NCBI RefSeq assembly: GCF_000004075.3
Contig: NW_022279581.1
Location: forward strand, 96,004-160,003
Origin: Cucumis sativus
Taxonomy: Eukaryota > Streptophyta > Magnoliopsida > Cucurbitales > Cucurbitaceae
DNA: 64,000 bases
Direction of reading: 5' to 3'
Positions 1 to 13,496 of the stretch are shown piece after piece (the stretch's first letter is position 1; every line of letters starts with the position of its first letter). Below the pieces are notes generated by a model that made no database searches, had not been told where the DNA came from, and saw only the letters and a program-made list of their open reading frames with translations. The translations under genes and the position numbers were made by a program.

Positions 1-1461
1 AGTATTTGGAAGGTACTACTATTAGACGCTTTTTACTTGAGGAGTTTTTGTGTTTATTTTCTTTTCGCCTCCCTCGGTTAGATAGATTTAGTGCATTAAA
101 AGGTGGCAGTCAAATTTTTGGACTAATCATGAGTGAGAAGGTTCGTCATCAATTCTAAAATAGTTATGGGAAAACGCCCATTTGATTAATGGTACTAATA
201 TCCCCCTTTTTGCCTTCTGATCTGGAAATTGTTTTTCTTTTTAATATAAATTATCTTGTCAAACTAAGTTTTTACATCAACTACTTTCATGATAGCATTG
301 GGAAGGAGGTTTCATTTGTGATTCCATTCACAAGCCTTTCTGAAAGAACTAATTTGACCTCTTAAGGTCTTAATTTAGGGATTCTAACAAACTTTAAGTA
401 AGTGAAAACCATTTGGCTTGAGATTTTCACTCTCATAACTCAAATAACATGTATTTTCTTTAAATTGATTGGCCTCCTGCAACAACCTTAACGTGGAAAT
501 TGGAAACCATGGGTAGAGGGAAGAAGAAACATTTAAGAGAACATTAATTTGGGCGTAATAAACATTTCATTGATGAATGAAATAATTTAAGGAAAATATG
601 AAGGAGATACACTGAAAAACAGAAGAAGCCCAAATGTGAGAGAACAATTACATCTAAAAAAGAACAAAAGAACAAGAGAAGAAAAGATGAAAATGTACAA
701 CTGAATATTTTGGATAAAAACAATAAAGCAGTGGCCCAAAACAAAAGCAGTGAGGAACTAAAAAACGTAGAGTGAGAGGAAGACTGATTTTTTCAATTGA
801 AACTTGTTCCTATGCATCTGATATTTGAAATAGGTTACAACAGATAATACAATCTGGAACATAGTGGCATATTGTTCTCTAAAAATTTATCATGCATTGG
901 TGATATTAACACATCAACTAAAACATATCAGTTTATACATGAGTATATTACCCGTGGTGTTAGTGGACGTGAGGACCAATTGATTGTCCATATATTGACC
1001 TATGTGGTAATGCATCGGTGTATCTATGGAGGGGAGGCTTAATTTGATTATGCTTATCCGTAGAATTTGACTTCATCAGAGTGGCACCTTTGTGTTACCT
1101 TTTAAGCGTATGGTGTTGCTATGTTCCAACCCTTTGGTTCATAATATACACGAGTATATTTGAATGTATTCACATTCTATGTTCATTTCATTTTAAAAAC
1201 TAACAAAATTAATTGATAAACTAAGATAAAATATAAAACACTTATGAGATTGTTGATTAAATAATTATAGATTCTAACGAACAATGCGTTTTGAAATCTC
1301 AAATAGTTATTGTTCTATTTTTGTTGCAGAATACTACTTTTGAACTGGTGGTTTTTGGTTTTACTTTTGTTTTTGCATGAGCTACTAAGCCTGCTATTAT
1401 TGTGTGCGGTCTCTCATTACGCCCTTGTTTCTTTTTCTTTGTTTTTTAAAATTTCTATCAG
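1..1461. other. RPN2 upstream intron sequence (first exon off-window)
   Basis: No coding exon could be recognised here. The first RPN2 exon in the window opens at 1462 with a split codon, so this stretch reads as the 3' part of a preceding intron that starts beyond the left edge. It contains a probable antisense LINE 3' end near 560-600 (annotated separately). The open frames at 544-744 and 1310-1582 are low-complexity and hydrophobic and show no family resemblance. Confidence 0.55.
544..745 (-). mobile_element. LINE-like 3' end fragment, antisense
   Basis: The stretch around 565-600 reads CATTTCATTGATGAATGAAA and resembles the reverse complement of the LINE 3' ends seen elsewhere in this window (compare 4500-4530). 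There is no clear poly-T tract and no recognisable coding sequence, so this is a weak call based on the shared terminal motif. Confidence 0.35.
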
Positions 1462-4400
1462 TTTGGAAGAGACACATGAAGCATTAAAACATTTGACATT
1501 CTTGGAATTCAAGAGAAACCTGATATTAATGCTGCCACTTGCAAGTCTGTATCAGAGGTTCTTGGTTCATCTGCAGTCCTAAAGGATCTGTTTTATGCTC
1601 TGAGAGTCAACGATGTTTTGAAATGTGACATTAAGGAGGAGACATTTGAGGTATTCTTATACTCGCAGGTGTTTCAATTTCTAAGACTTGAGCTTTGTGT
1701 CAGATCTTTTTTACTTGCTACTTTGAAAATTAATTCTTAAAACATTTTCAATATAACATTTTGTAGAAGTTTTGTTTATTTATTGAGGTGGCATAGTAAC
1801 AAAACTTGTATTATCGACAAAAGCTACAGAAGAAGGATGGTATAACCCCACTAAGCATAGGGGATTACCAAAAAGGACTCCCAATGACAACTGATGCAAA
1901 TATGCATCATATCATGATTAAAAATATTGTTTTTTACAAAGATTGCTGAGTGACAAAAACAGGTTAGCTGAATCCTAAAAAGCATCAAAACAAGCCATAT
2001 CTGCTTGAACACTCTTTAGTTTCTTTGAATTCAAAGCCTCCAATTATGGGATGCCATTGAATTAGACCATGGAGTTCTAGTATGCCCTTTAAAACCGGAA
2101 TAACAAGAACTTGATGCAGAGCTTCAAGGCCTGCTAGGGAAGCACCACATCACATTGGAATAAGTGGGCTTGATCCTCTAAATTTGATTTGCACAGAAGA
2201 CACCAGTTGGAAAATGAAGGTGTAGTGAAACATTATTTGGATCATGCAAGTTTGCAACCAGTATTCAGTTTTTTGAAGGAAGAATGTAAAAGAAATCCTT
2301 CATCTTTCTAGGCTTTAGCTTTCCGAATCAAACAAGGTGACTGAGAATGACATATTTTTCTCATTTTTCGTGGGCAATACCAAGAAAAAACACATGAAAA
2401 TGGCTAAGTACTTGCATTCTTTTCTACCTTTTTGTTATAAAACCCATCCTATATTTTAGGCCAAGGAATTATTTATTGTTCTTTTCTATCTCTATGCATG
2501 ACTTCCAAACAACTCTTATGTCATTGGTTGTGATCCATGTTCATGATGTGATTTTTTCTTTTGATTTTGTGAAGAGCATTACTTAAGACTTACAACTGCT
2601 CTAAATGATGCGCGATCACTGTTTGACTTCTACTACTCTATAGGAAGTTTGTTACTTCTGAAGGTAACATGACAACACATTGCATTTCTTCTTATTTTTT
2701 ATGATGATTTAAAATTCAAATATGAACTGTTTAAAGTTCTTATTACCCAATGAATGATGTGATGAGAAGACTTGCAAATTCTTACAGGTGTATATCCTTA
2801 ATTCCATTTTGATCTTTGGATTTAGTAATTTTCTTTCATTATTTGCAGGAACGAAGTTCTGGAATTGATCTATCACTTAATGACGCTGATGGTACTTTTC
2901 AGTCGATCAAGGTTAGTTTATGTTAGTTTTCAGCATTGGAGAAATGGAATTATATATAGGCTAGGAATAGAAAGTCGAAAAATCTAGTTTCCATTTGGGG
3001 CTTACATTTTGCTTTTCCTTATATTGATGAGAAGTTGTTTTGAACTAAAAATAATAATTAAAACTGCATCAAGCTCTGTAGATTAGATTAAATATCATCT
3101 AGAAATCATATGTAGATATTTTACCTTATCCCATTTTTTTACTATTAACTGTATTGTGCTTACCGAAAGTATCCATATTGTTTACCCTTCAGTCTACTTC
3201 GTGCATAATTTGCAGGCATTGAGCCAAAGTGATGGAAGGTGGCGGTATAGTTCTAATAATCCTGAGTCTAGTACTTATGCTGCTGGTACTAATTCGTCCA
3301 TAATTCTTCACCTATCATAATTAAAAAATTTCTTTTGACATTCTTGTTGTATGCTATTGTAAATAGTGATATAACTCTTTAATGCAACAGTGAAGCTTCT
3401 TAGTTTTCTCATTGTATTAGGATAACCGAAAGACAAAAGCATAATTTCTCTTCTTATCCATATTTTAAAAAATATTACTTGTCATCTTAGTTGCCATTTT
3501 AACTTAGACGGTTAGATGGAGTTTAAGAAAATAATCATTCTAGAAATGACTGTGTACTTTAATGTGTGTTTGGGGTAGTGATGAAAATCCTATGTGAAGT
3601 TAGTTGCAAAGGAAATAGTTACATTTTCATGACTAGGCAGTAGTACGCAATACCTTTCTCCCATGAAGTTTAATCTTAAACATTATTATAATTTACAAGC
3701 GTCAACACTAATGAATTTGACAACAAGAACCATTTCTCTTTTCTTAATTGCTAAACAAGTGGGAGGTGTAATTGTTTATCACTTACCATGACTGAGCTTT
3801 TTTGGAGGTATGCATGTATTTAGGCTAGTATTTTTAAAATTGTATTCCTATCCAAATTTGCAACTTGTATGAAAATTTAGAATCTCTCTCTCAAGGAAGT
3901 TCCTTGCTTCTTTCTGAAAATTTTAAAATAATTTATTAAATTCCAGAAATTTGTGAAAGTGAGATTTGTGTGGAACTTAGATTATGAATAATTGTACATT
4001 CTTTTTATATCATGCCTGGTTATCATTTTAAGTGATAAGTTAAAAATTTTCAGTTGCTTGATACTTCGTTGCCTTGTATTGTATTTGTTGTTTGTTATTT
4101 GCTTTTGTTCTTGTTTTTTGTTTTTTGTTTGGTTTTATTCTTTTATTTGAGTCTAGATGGCTTAAACTTTGTAGCTTAAGCCATATGCTTTTATTAGCAC
4201 TTGAATAAAATATAACTTTGTTATTTACGCTATATAACTCTATAGGATTGGCACTTGAATCCCTTGCTGGTGTTGTGTCATTAGATCATCGGACATTGAT
4301 CAAATATGGTACTCTCACCTCTTCTTTTCTGTCATATTGCTGTTTAGCTCTGAAATCTTACGTTCCTTTCTTGTGAAAAATTTCTCATACCTTTTCTTTT

Positions 4401-7400
4401 ACTAGTGTGACTAGTCACGATTATAGTTATTATTAAACCTAGATCTCAATTTGGGATTTTGAAAAATTTGAGGAAGCTCTTTTTTTTTTGGATAAGATAC
4501 GATTTCATTGATTGAATGAAATATTCAAAGATATGATGCGGCAGCATGGCTTCAATCAAACGGTATACAAAAGAAAAAAAATGTTTCCAATTAGCAATGA
4601 GAAAGGAAAAGCTATGGTTATATAGGCTGGTATATCAATACACCATAGAAAGCTGAATGATACTGTTGCCAATAATGTCCTTTGTTATTCTATATTTTCC
4701 TTGGAAATGCTTGAATTCCTTTCGTTCCAAATCTTCCACTAAAACCACCGATAATGCTTAACTATAAATGCCCCTTTGATGCTTTTTAAGGGTGGTAACA
4801 TATCAGCAAATGAAGCCAACTTTGTATATTCATGGGGGAGAACAACGACCAGTTAAACGCCTCAAGAATCTCGAACCATATCTCTCCAGAGAAAAGATAG
4901 TAAAAAAATACTTGTACAAATTCACTGTTCTTTTTGGCAGAGGCTATGATGGAGTGAGGTTGATCCAAGGGCCGTGCTTTTTGAAGCCTATTCATTGTAT
5001 TAAGACAAGAGTGTGTCACTTCCCAAATGAGGAATTTCACTCTTTTTGGACAGGAGCATCTCCAAACATCTTGAATAAATTGTCAGTTTGAAATAGCATG
5101 CTAGTTGGTGAGATGAGTGTATAATATTGATTTGGTGGAGAAACTTTTAGGCTCTAGCTTCCATGACCATGCATCTTCACGGTCAGTAAGGGCAGATTAA
5201 GGAGGAGATGGGTGAGTGCAGCAGCCCATTCAAGAATTTCATCATCCTTTAAGAGTCTTCTGAAGTTATCCTTCATATGCATTGATCAGAATTCTAGACT
5301 TCCTTTCACAGAAGCATATTTAGTGCAGTCAAATGAAAGAGCTTAGGAAAGATCTGTTGAGAGGGGATTGACCGAACCAAATGTCGTTCCAGAATGATGC
5401 TATAGTGAATATTTTCGTATACAAGGTTTTTGCTGTAGAATGTATTTCCAAGGGCTTCTAGATGATGAAATTCTTCAGCTGATGCCTTAAGATCAAAATG
5501 TTAATCATATTTTGCCTTTCAATTTACGCAAAGAGTTTCCTTTTTTAGTAAAAACGCCAAAGCCATTTGGCAAGGAGGGCATTGGTGTGCTGATTGATGT
5601 CGATGATTCTCAACCCTCCAACCTTCAAAGGTTTCTTGAGGCAGTCCTAGCTCAATAGGTGAGTTAAGTTTTGTCTCTGTGGCCAGTCCATAAAAATTAC
5701 TGAAAAAGTGTCAATCCATCAATGATTTTTGTGCGGGCATGTAAGAGGGGTAAATAATAAATGGGCTGAGTGGATAGAGTTGCATTAAGAGAGTCGGGTG
5801 AACTCCTTTTGAGAGAAGAATAGGACAATGCACTCTCACCCTGTCCCTCCACTTCTTTCCTTTTCAAACACCTCAATCCTTGAAACATTACCACTCAGGG
5901 ATTGGAAGTTTGCTTCATCAAGTGATCCATCAACATCAACCAAAAAACCTTCTCCCTTGTTTGTCAAATGCATAGAAAGGCAAATGAACTAGATTTACAG
6001 AGATTGGTTCTAATCCATAATCCAGCTAGTGGATCTCATACCTTTCTCAGCCTTTTGGCCAAGATCAAGTGTAACCATCTAGTGGATCTCTTTATCTTGG
6101 TTAATCATCTTAAAATTAATGGGTGATTGTTGCTCGAGCTTTTCAAAGAACAAAGAAGTAAACTAGTAAAGTTTTCATTAAAAAGCCTAACCAAATGAAG
6201 GTTTTGACAAAAATGGTGATTGAATTCGTTTGTCACTCTTACTGGATGGAATAGAAAAAAAATGAGGAGTTTTGAAAGGACTAAAAAAGATCATAAATAC
6301 CTTGAAAGTTATCACACAAAACAACGCTTTGGATAGACTGTTTGGAGTCACAGAGATATCAAGCCTTCTCCATTCTTCCCAAGTGGTCACTCTTTAAGGG
6401 ACAGTGAAAATCATTGTGTGATTATGAGAGCTTTCTTAAAGACTTTTTGGAATGACAAAAGCATTTTTGAAATCAAGAACTTCACTCCGTTTTCTCTTTA
6501 CAGAGTTGTTAGAGATATGATCAAGGTGTACCTCCTCAATCTGTCGTTTGGGGAGAAAGACCGCTTTCTCTGGTGTGCTAGCATCAGTGCTATTCTGTGG
6601 GTGCTTTGGGATGAGAGGAATAGTAGGTTCTACAGGGGTTTTGATAATGGGAATAAAGGTTTATGGTCTCTTGTTCGCCTTCATGTTTCCCATTGGTCTT
6701 TGTACGAAAATCTTTTGTAACTATCCTATGAACATGATTTTGTCTAGTTGGAGTCCTTCTTATGGTGGGATTCCTTCTTTTTGTGGGCTTGGTTTTTGTA
6801 TGCTCATGTATTTTTTCATTCTTTCTCAATGAAAGTTGTGTTTCTCATTAGAACAAAAAAATAAAAATAAAAGGAAAGAATGGTGGCTAATTGGTTGTTT
6901 ATTATTGCGAACTGCCAATTGTCTTTAAAAATTTAAAATGTAGCCGCTTGGGAATTGTTATGCAATTTCCTGACTATCTGACATTTAGAAGATGCTTGGT
7001 CCTGGTTCCCCCAGTCTGTAGTATCCTTTTGATGGTCTTAATTTTGTAGTTAGACTATGTCTTCACTTCTTCTGTGACCTTAAGTGATTTTGAAATACAT
7101 GAAGACGAGTTACTTCCTAATATGAAGTCTTTTATTAAAGGAAACTAGGATGAACATGAAAGACGAAAAACCGAGTCGATTGACCCAACCTAAGTCAGTC
7201 GGTCGGAAAATGAGGGGGTCGGTTTCGGAAAGTTTCAAATCGAAAATTTCCAAAAAGTATTTCAAGCGTTAAACCAACCTGACAAAAACCGACCAACCCT
7301 ACTCATCGATGTCGAGGGTCGAGGTCAGTTTGAACATTTACTAAATCGACTATGGTTTGTTTGGTGGCGGTTTTGTAAGAAAAACCAACTTTGATCGACC

Positions 7401-10400
7401 GATGATCACCCCTAAAGGAACCAAAATTTGAAGTCATAGTCACCAAACATGTTGTCATCTTCTGGTTCGCTTGTTATGACTATAGACTTTGTGACTATTT
7501 TTGTTTTATCATGTTCGTATTCTAATTCTACTGCTTTTACTGCTTTTGTCAGTTTCAAACTGTAGTTTTTTAGCTTGCCAATTTCATATTTGTATGTATC
7601 TTTTTTTGTAGATTGATACGGTAAAGAATGATATATTGAAACTCTTTGACAGTATTGAGAAATATGGTAAGCTTTCGCCTCCATTATTCGGACCTGGATT
7701 TTATTGAAAAGCTTGTGCAATTTGTCACCTTCATCTTGAATTATTACTGTTCCATTTGATCTTGGAGTACGGGTGGATGGTCCGGGTCTGTTCCATGTAC
7801 TTGCCCAGTAGAAAAGTGGAAGCAGAGAAGCATTGAATTTAGCCCTTTTTAGCCTCCACTTGATCTGTTAACTTATATTGAAAAGTTTTATAATTTCTTT
7901 AGTTTGCAGCTGCCATTAAATATCTTCTATAGAATTTGGCATCCAACCATGCAATCTTTGTTTTCCTTTTGAAACTATACCCAACTTGTTTGCTGTATGT
8001 TCTATCTAGTTGAATCTTTAAAAGCCTGATGTTGATTTACTATTTTTATTACCAGCTTTCTTTAAAGCAAATGAAAGAAATTAAACATAAACTAAACAAC
8101 CAGAAACAGAGGAGGGTCATGAAAATTTAAGAAATCATGGGCCCGCCAGCAATAGAATCTTTCAAAAACCACAAATTATTTCAGGAAACTGTCACATTCT
8201 TGGTGACAAAATTAATTTTCACTAACTTTACCTTTGCTTATTAGGTAGTCCAAGCCTCGAATCTTTGGGGGTTTTTCCCCTTGAATATTTGTATAAATTT
8301 ATTTATTTAAGTGAATAACTGAACTTCTCTGTGAAAATAAAAAACAAGTGCGTACACAAATAAAGCCCAAAAAGGGGAGGGAAACCAAAAAAAATGCAAC
8401 TCTAGTGCAAAAGTGGACTTGTGGGGATAATTACAAAATTGCTCGCCATCAATGCCAAAGAGAAATGAGCCCTTTAAAGATTTTATTGTTTTTCTTCTGT
8501 GGGCCCCATGAAACGTACGGACTTGAAATCTCTGGTAATATAAAAATGATTGTATAAATTGAAGTTGGAAGGATTTTGTCTAGTTACTGTTTCCTTCAAA
8601 TTTCAATTGTTGTAGAACTCAATAACATGCTCTTTTCTGTCTCTGTGCATATTCGGAGTAAGATTATAATCCAAATTGGGAACTTCCTTCTTAATATCTG
8701 CACCTTTTTTATTGTTGGCTAACTACTCTGCATAGTTAATTTGTTGAAGTCTTTGTCTTTCAGATGATGGAGCTTTATATTTTGAGGAAAAAGTTGTTGA
8801 TGCATACGAACATCATGGGCCTCTTGCAACCACATCTTCAGTTGTCGAGGGTTGACAGCATTTACTTCTGTTACTTCTGGAAGCTTAAATGTGAGTGCAG
8901 ACATAAATTTGTATTCTGGTTCCTTAATTTAATATATAACAATTTGGTTTTCATCTGCAGCTTCCTGGGGATACAATTTTTGGTCTGGCAAAATTCTTCC
9001 TTGGCATTGGAATTCCTGGTGATGCAAAAGACTTATTTGACCAAATAGATTCCTTGGCTTGCTTGGAGACAAATAGGTAAGTATTTTTTTGTTAGTCACA
9101 GTTAGACTTGGTTGGTCAGTAGATTTGGAGTTTTATATGGAACATTCTTTTTAATATTTTTTTCATTTTTTAAATCGTATTGTTGGTCTAAGGATCAATT
9201 GCACTATTTGGCAAATGATTGGTCTAACCTTTGGATGGGTAGACTTTCGAGACTTGAACTACTGGCCTACTGGGAAAATGTTTGGTTGTCTTCTTGGGTT
9301 TTTAGAAAAGGCTAGGACTTTCAAAACCAATGTTTTTCTGAAACTCACGGTGCACTGATGCAAATTGCCTGTAGGCCTTAGGTGCGAGGTGCAAAATTTT
9401 ACGACGCAATAATAGAAAAATATAAAAATATTTTTATGTTTGAAGAAAAATGGTGTTACAAATGATGAGATGATGAAAAAGTTCAACAAAATATAGCTTT
9501 TATTCTAGATGATAGGGAAGGAAGTGAATATCTCATGGGTTTCTTTCTTAAATGCTACAAAAAGAAGAAAGAGGAAAAAGAAGAAAAGATGGGAAATTGA
9601 GCTTAAGGTGTTGAGGTGCACACCATAAGCTTTGAGGCTAGCGCCTCAAGTGGCTTTCATTTGAGCTCTATATATATGTTATGTACCCTACCCATAATCA
9701 TTCTTTTTTTATTACGAATAAAAAATATGAACGCTAGTGCTTCTTTTATTTATTGCTTGAAGCCTTGGAATGCCTTATCTTTGTATACTTTGGTATATAT
9801 ATATGTATATTTCATTTTTATTGTCTCTCAAGAAGGTAGAGGAAATATATATCGTTTTGCTATTGTCAATTGGAAGGTTAAATAACCTGTGGACACACTG
9901 GAACTATTAGTTTACTTTGATATAGAACTCAGTTTGTCTATCCTTTTCAATTGTAAGTGCTGCATATTCTGAATATTTGTTTCAGTTGAAGGGGCAAACT
10001 ATTGTCTTGTATTTTCTGTAACTTGTATTGAAGGTTTGTTTCTTTTTTTGGTAAGACTAGAGCCTCTCATGAACTTCAATAAAAAGAAATAGATTGACTT
10101 TTTACAATAGGGTTGGGTGTCTTGTTTGGCCACTTGGTCTTCTTTACATGATAGAATATTTTGTTTCTCATACCATTATTGCTTGGATTTCTTGTTTCAA
10201 TTCTGTTTTCTTGCCACAGGTTTTCTATTCCGTTGATTTTATCTCTTCCAGCTACTGTTCTTTCATTAACAAAGGAAGACAAACTGAAGGTTTATTCTTC
10301 TTCTAAACTTGCTTTAATTACCATAGCATCTTCTAGAAGTATTCTCAAAATTTTGTTTGTTCACCAATGGGTTAAGGGGTATGGGCATTTCATTTGTTTT

Positions 10401-13400
10401 ATTCGTGAGTTTAATATAGAATCTGGTTTAGATCACTATGTTATGGTTTTGATACAGGCATGATATCAGAATCAAATTTAGCCTACAGATTTTAGCATTA
10501 AAGGAGGTGCATTGTTGTTAGTGCTGTTGTGCCACTGGTCTTTTGTGCTTATGACTTTCTTAGGGAAGTTTGTTTTATGAAAAATAATTGGTGAACGAAT
10601 AAATATAATTTAATGGAGAAAAGTAAGAACCAAGTTTAACTTAATTTTATAAATTTGGTATAAGTTAGTTTTGGTTCCTGAAATATTTTTTGGAAGTAAC
10701 AATTTAGTCTTGAACTTTATCTTGTAACTTTCAATTTTGTAACAATTAAGTTTCTAAATGTTAGTTTGTAATAATCTAGTCCGTTTACTTCAGGATTTGA
10801 ATTAGGCTTATCATAAAGTATTGTTTAGATTTAATGAGTTTTTACATATGCATATTGATAAACTAATTGGAAACGAATGTGTACGACAAAATTGTTACAA
10901 AAGTTGTCTTCTGGTTGATGTTGTGCATTCCTTTATGTCTTTTGAGCTTACAGCCTGTTCGAGATGGAGCCTTTTATTCAAATTCATTGGTGGATTATAA
11001 TTAACGTTAAATTTTATCAGGTTAGCATGAATACTGTGCTTGGTTCAGCTGCACCTCCTTTAACTGTGAAGATAGTTAAAGCTTTTCTATCTGGTTCAAA
11101 AGACACTTCCATTATCAGCAGCCAGGTCTGATAGTTAATATTCTTCATATTTGCTTCATTGTATTTGAATGTTATAAACTGAAAGCGTTCCATTTAATTC
11201 AGGTGTTTGTTTTGAATTTGATAAATTAACGTCACTTCATTTGTTACTTACTATTGTTCTTCTTTGTTTTTGGAATTATAGGAACTCAAGTTTGATCCTC
11301 TGTCTGGTCTACATATCTTGGATGCTTTCCCCAAGACCTTTGATGTTGGAAACTATGTCTTCGTGTTTGAGGTAATTTATTTTTCTTATAATTTTATTTA
11401 GCACATGCTTTTGGAGTTTGTCCATGATCTGTTGAAAATATTCTTTACACTTTTTCTAGGTTGTTCTTCATGATTCAGAGCATATGGATAAATATGCCAC
11501 TGGTGGGAAGATTCAAGTTCCAATATATATCTCAGGAGTTGTCAAAATTGAGAATGCAGAGATTGCAGTTCTTGATAGCGATCTAGGGAGTGTCGAGACC
11601 CAGAAGAAGTAATCATTATTATGCTATTTTCATTAATGTTTTCAAATCAACTAGTTATTGATTTAATATGGAGTTCTCTAAATGCTTTTGATTGTCTTTT
11701 ATGCTTTTAATTTTGGAAGTAAAGAGATATAATTTTTCATTCGGATTCATCCAGGCTTGATCTAGTTGGTGAGAGTGTTGTTTCATTGTCAGCAAACCAC
11801 CTGCAGAAACTGCGTCTATTATTTCAACTGGCCACACCACAAGGGCACGGTTTTAAACCGCATCAAGTATGTAATCGCGTCTCATCGTTCCATCACTGTT
11901 TCTTTTACTGTTTTGACAAATGACAAGTTTGCTTTGTTGTAGGCTTTTCTCAAGCTGAGGCATGAAAGTGGTGTTGAACATATTTTTGTGGTCAACGGCT
12001 CTGGCAAAAAATTTGAACTAATTCTAGTTAAGTTTGTGAAACCCATTTTCCCTATTTTCATGAAACTTCCTTTCATTTTACAATTTAGTGAGCTGTATAA
12101 CTGGTGCTGCTGCTTGTTAAAAAACAATACAACACAACTACACACCTATGGATCTGAATATGTTGTCAGAAGAGGATTCCTTGTTGATGTAACTGTAATG
12201 TTCAGCATAAGTGACAATTTGCTCTCCGTTGCAATCAAGCTTCTTAATGAACTTGTTCAAGCTTTGTGCCTCTGAACAACATTAAGGTGGACAGAACATC
12301 AATATTTTGATAATCATGAGAATAGAGACTATGTGAAAAGAAAAGAAAAAGTTCTGAAATTTCTTCAAATAGTTCTATAGTTAGTAAATAGAGTTATTTA
12401 TTATTTCTACTGGAAGAAAATTGTGAAGTTATGTTCATGTTCTTCCCAGAATTCTCATATTTCTCTTATTGTGAGATTGACATTTATTTATGCCAACTAG
12501 TTTCTATATTTGATTAGTTGATGAACCAAGTTAAGTAAAATTATAATTGTGCTCATGTTTGGATTTTTTTCTCTATAGGATTTCCTTGGGTTGGTTGAGA
12601 AGTTTTTCTATCTCTCAGGTCAATACGACATTCAGTTAACTGTTGGTGATGCTGTCATGGTAATTTCAGTTTCTATTTTTAATATCATTTCTACAATTTA
12701 CTTTGGAATCTTCTAAGTAAGCCTGGGTTTTCCTTTCTTCAGGAGAATTCTTTCTTACGGGTTATTGGTCATATTGACTTGGATCTACCGAGGCACCAGA
12801 GAAGGCAGCTCGTCCACCTCTACAGCCTGTCGATCTTTACACACGTTATGGACCCAAAGCTGAAATAAGTCACATCTTCAGGGCTCCTGAAAAGCGTCCA
12901 CCTAAGGAGCTCTCTCTTACTTTTTTGGGCCTCACATTTTTACCCTTCCTTGGATTTCTGGTTGGGGTGAGTCCTTTTATTTCTGGAGTATCAATTGACG
13001 TTCATATTTGCATCAAAATGTCCATGATTTTGAGAGTTGATGTTGAACCCGTTGATATACATCCAATTTTTTTTATTTTGTATATGCTTTGCAATGTGTC
13101 ACCATCAATCAACTCTTAATAACGTATTAACCTTACCTTTGTTTATGTGTGGATAGCTATTGCGATTGGGTGTGAATCTAAAGAACTTCCCGACTTCAAC
13201 AGTACCTGCCACCTTCGCCTTTCTCTTCCATCTTAGCATTGCAGCAGTTATCCTGCTTTACACGTTCTTTTGGTTGAAGGTAGGTGCCATATGTAAATTC
13301 TATGGTTTGGATGAGAAAAATTACATGAAATTTTTGTTTCAACATGGCTTTAACGATGAAATTCATTCTCTTTGCGCAGTTGGACTTGTTTACAACCTTG

Positions 13401-13496
13401 AAAGCAGTGGGCATCTTAGGTATTCTTTTGGTATTTTTGGGACACAGGACCCTTTCCCACCTTGCTTCAACTTCAGCTAAGTTGAAATCTGCCTGA
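1462..13496 (+). CDS. RPN2: Ribophorin II, oligosaccharyltransferase subunit (5' partial, 18 exons, frame breaks)
   Basis: Non-catalytic ribophorin II (Swp1/HAP6) subunit of the ER-membrane oligosaccharyltransferase, which N-glycosylates nascent proteins. Exons read 1462-1650, 2577-2663, 2849-2911, 3216-3285, 4246-4308, 7612-7666, 8764-8890, 8961-9076, 10220-10289, 11021-11125, 11282-11371, 11460-11608, 11755-11866, 11943-12026, 12579-12659, 12743-12966, 13157-13279 and 13380-13496, with GT/AG borders. Landmarks: [75 protein letters not shown], then three C-terminal membrane segments and a KLKSA end. About 642 residues are encoded, against about 690 for the Arabidopsis protein as I recall it, so roughly 50 N-terminal residues (signal peptide) lie off-window. 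Single bases are missing near 1486-1489, 4284, 4308, 8846 and 12790. Each break sits in otherwise well-conserved coding sequence and exon phases close when one base is allowed at each, so sequence error is likelier than pseudogenisation. Confidence 0.93.
4482..5900 (-). mobile_element. 5'-truncated LINE retrotransposon, antisense in RPN2 intron
   Basis: A T10 tract at about 4482-4491, followed by the terminal motif TTTCATTGATTGAATGAAA, is the reverse complement of a LINE poly-A tail and 3' end. Reading the minus strand leftward from about 5640 gives a reverse-transcriptase-like stretch ([20 protein letters not shown]), then [20 protein letters not shown] near 5180, then the zinc-binding RT domain with [20 protein letters not shown] between 5040 and 4790. 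Stops and frame changes interrupt it. It sits in the 3.3 kb RPN2 intron, opposite to the gene. The right boundary is uncertain. Confidence 0.75.
6400..6877 (+). mobile_element. 5'-truncated LINE 3' end, sense, in RPN2 intron
   Basis: Plus-strand frames spell the C-terminal part of a plant LINE ORF2: [20 protein letters not shown], then across a frameshift [13 protein letters not shown] and [12 protein letters not shown]. It ends TTTCTCAATGAAAGTTGTG followed by an A-rich tail at 6855-6877. Together with the antisense copy to its left it makes the same RPN2 intron unusually long. The left boundary could not be fixed; sequence between 5900 and 6400 is unassigned. Confidence 0.72.
7140..7400. repeat. 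Dispersed repeat-like segment rich in GTCGGT/CCGACC
   Basis: This intronic stretch is much richer in CG dinucleotides than its surroundings, with repeated GTCGG, TCGGTTT and ACCGACC words in both orientations (for example near 7200, 7285 and 7320). The composition contrast and internal redundancy suggest an inserted repeat. I cannot name a family. Confidence 0.35.
10630..10815. repeat. Dispersed repeat containing CTTTCAATTTTGT
   Basis: An intronic segment with GGTTCCTGAAATA, TAGTCTTGAACTTTA, AACTTTCAATTTTGTAACA and AGTTTCTAAATG. It shares the CTTTCAATTTTGT core with segments at 19050-19410 and 59150-59420. This looks like a decayed copy of a widespread low-complexity plant repeat. Confidence 0.35.

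Noticed and set aside
4792..5091. A 99-codon plus-strand frame
   Set aside because: It is antisense to the LINE zinc-binding RT domain on the minus strand, which has recognisable motifs.
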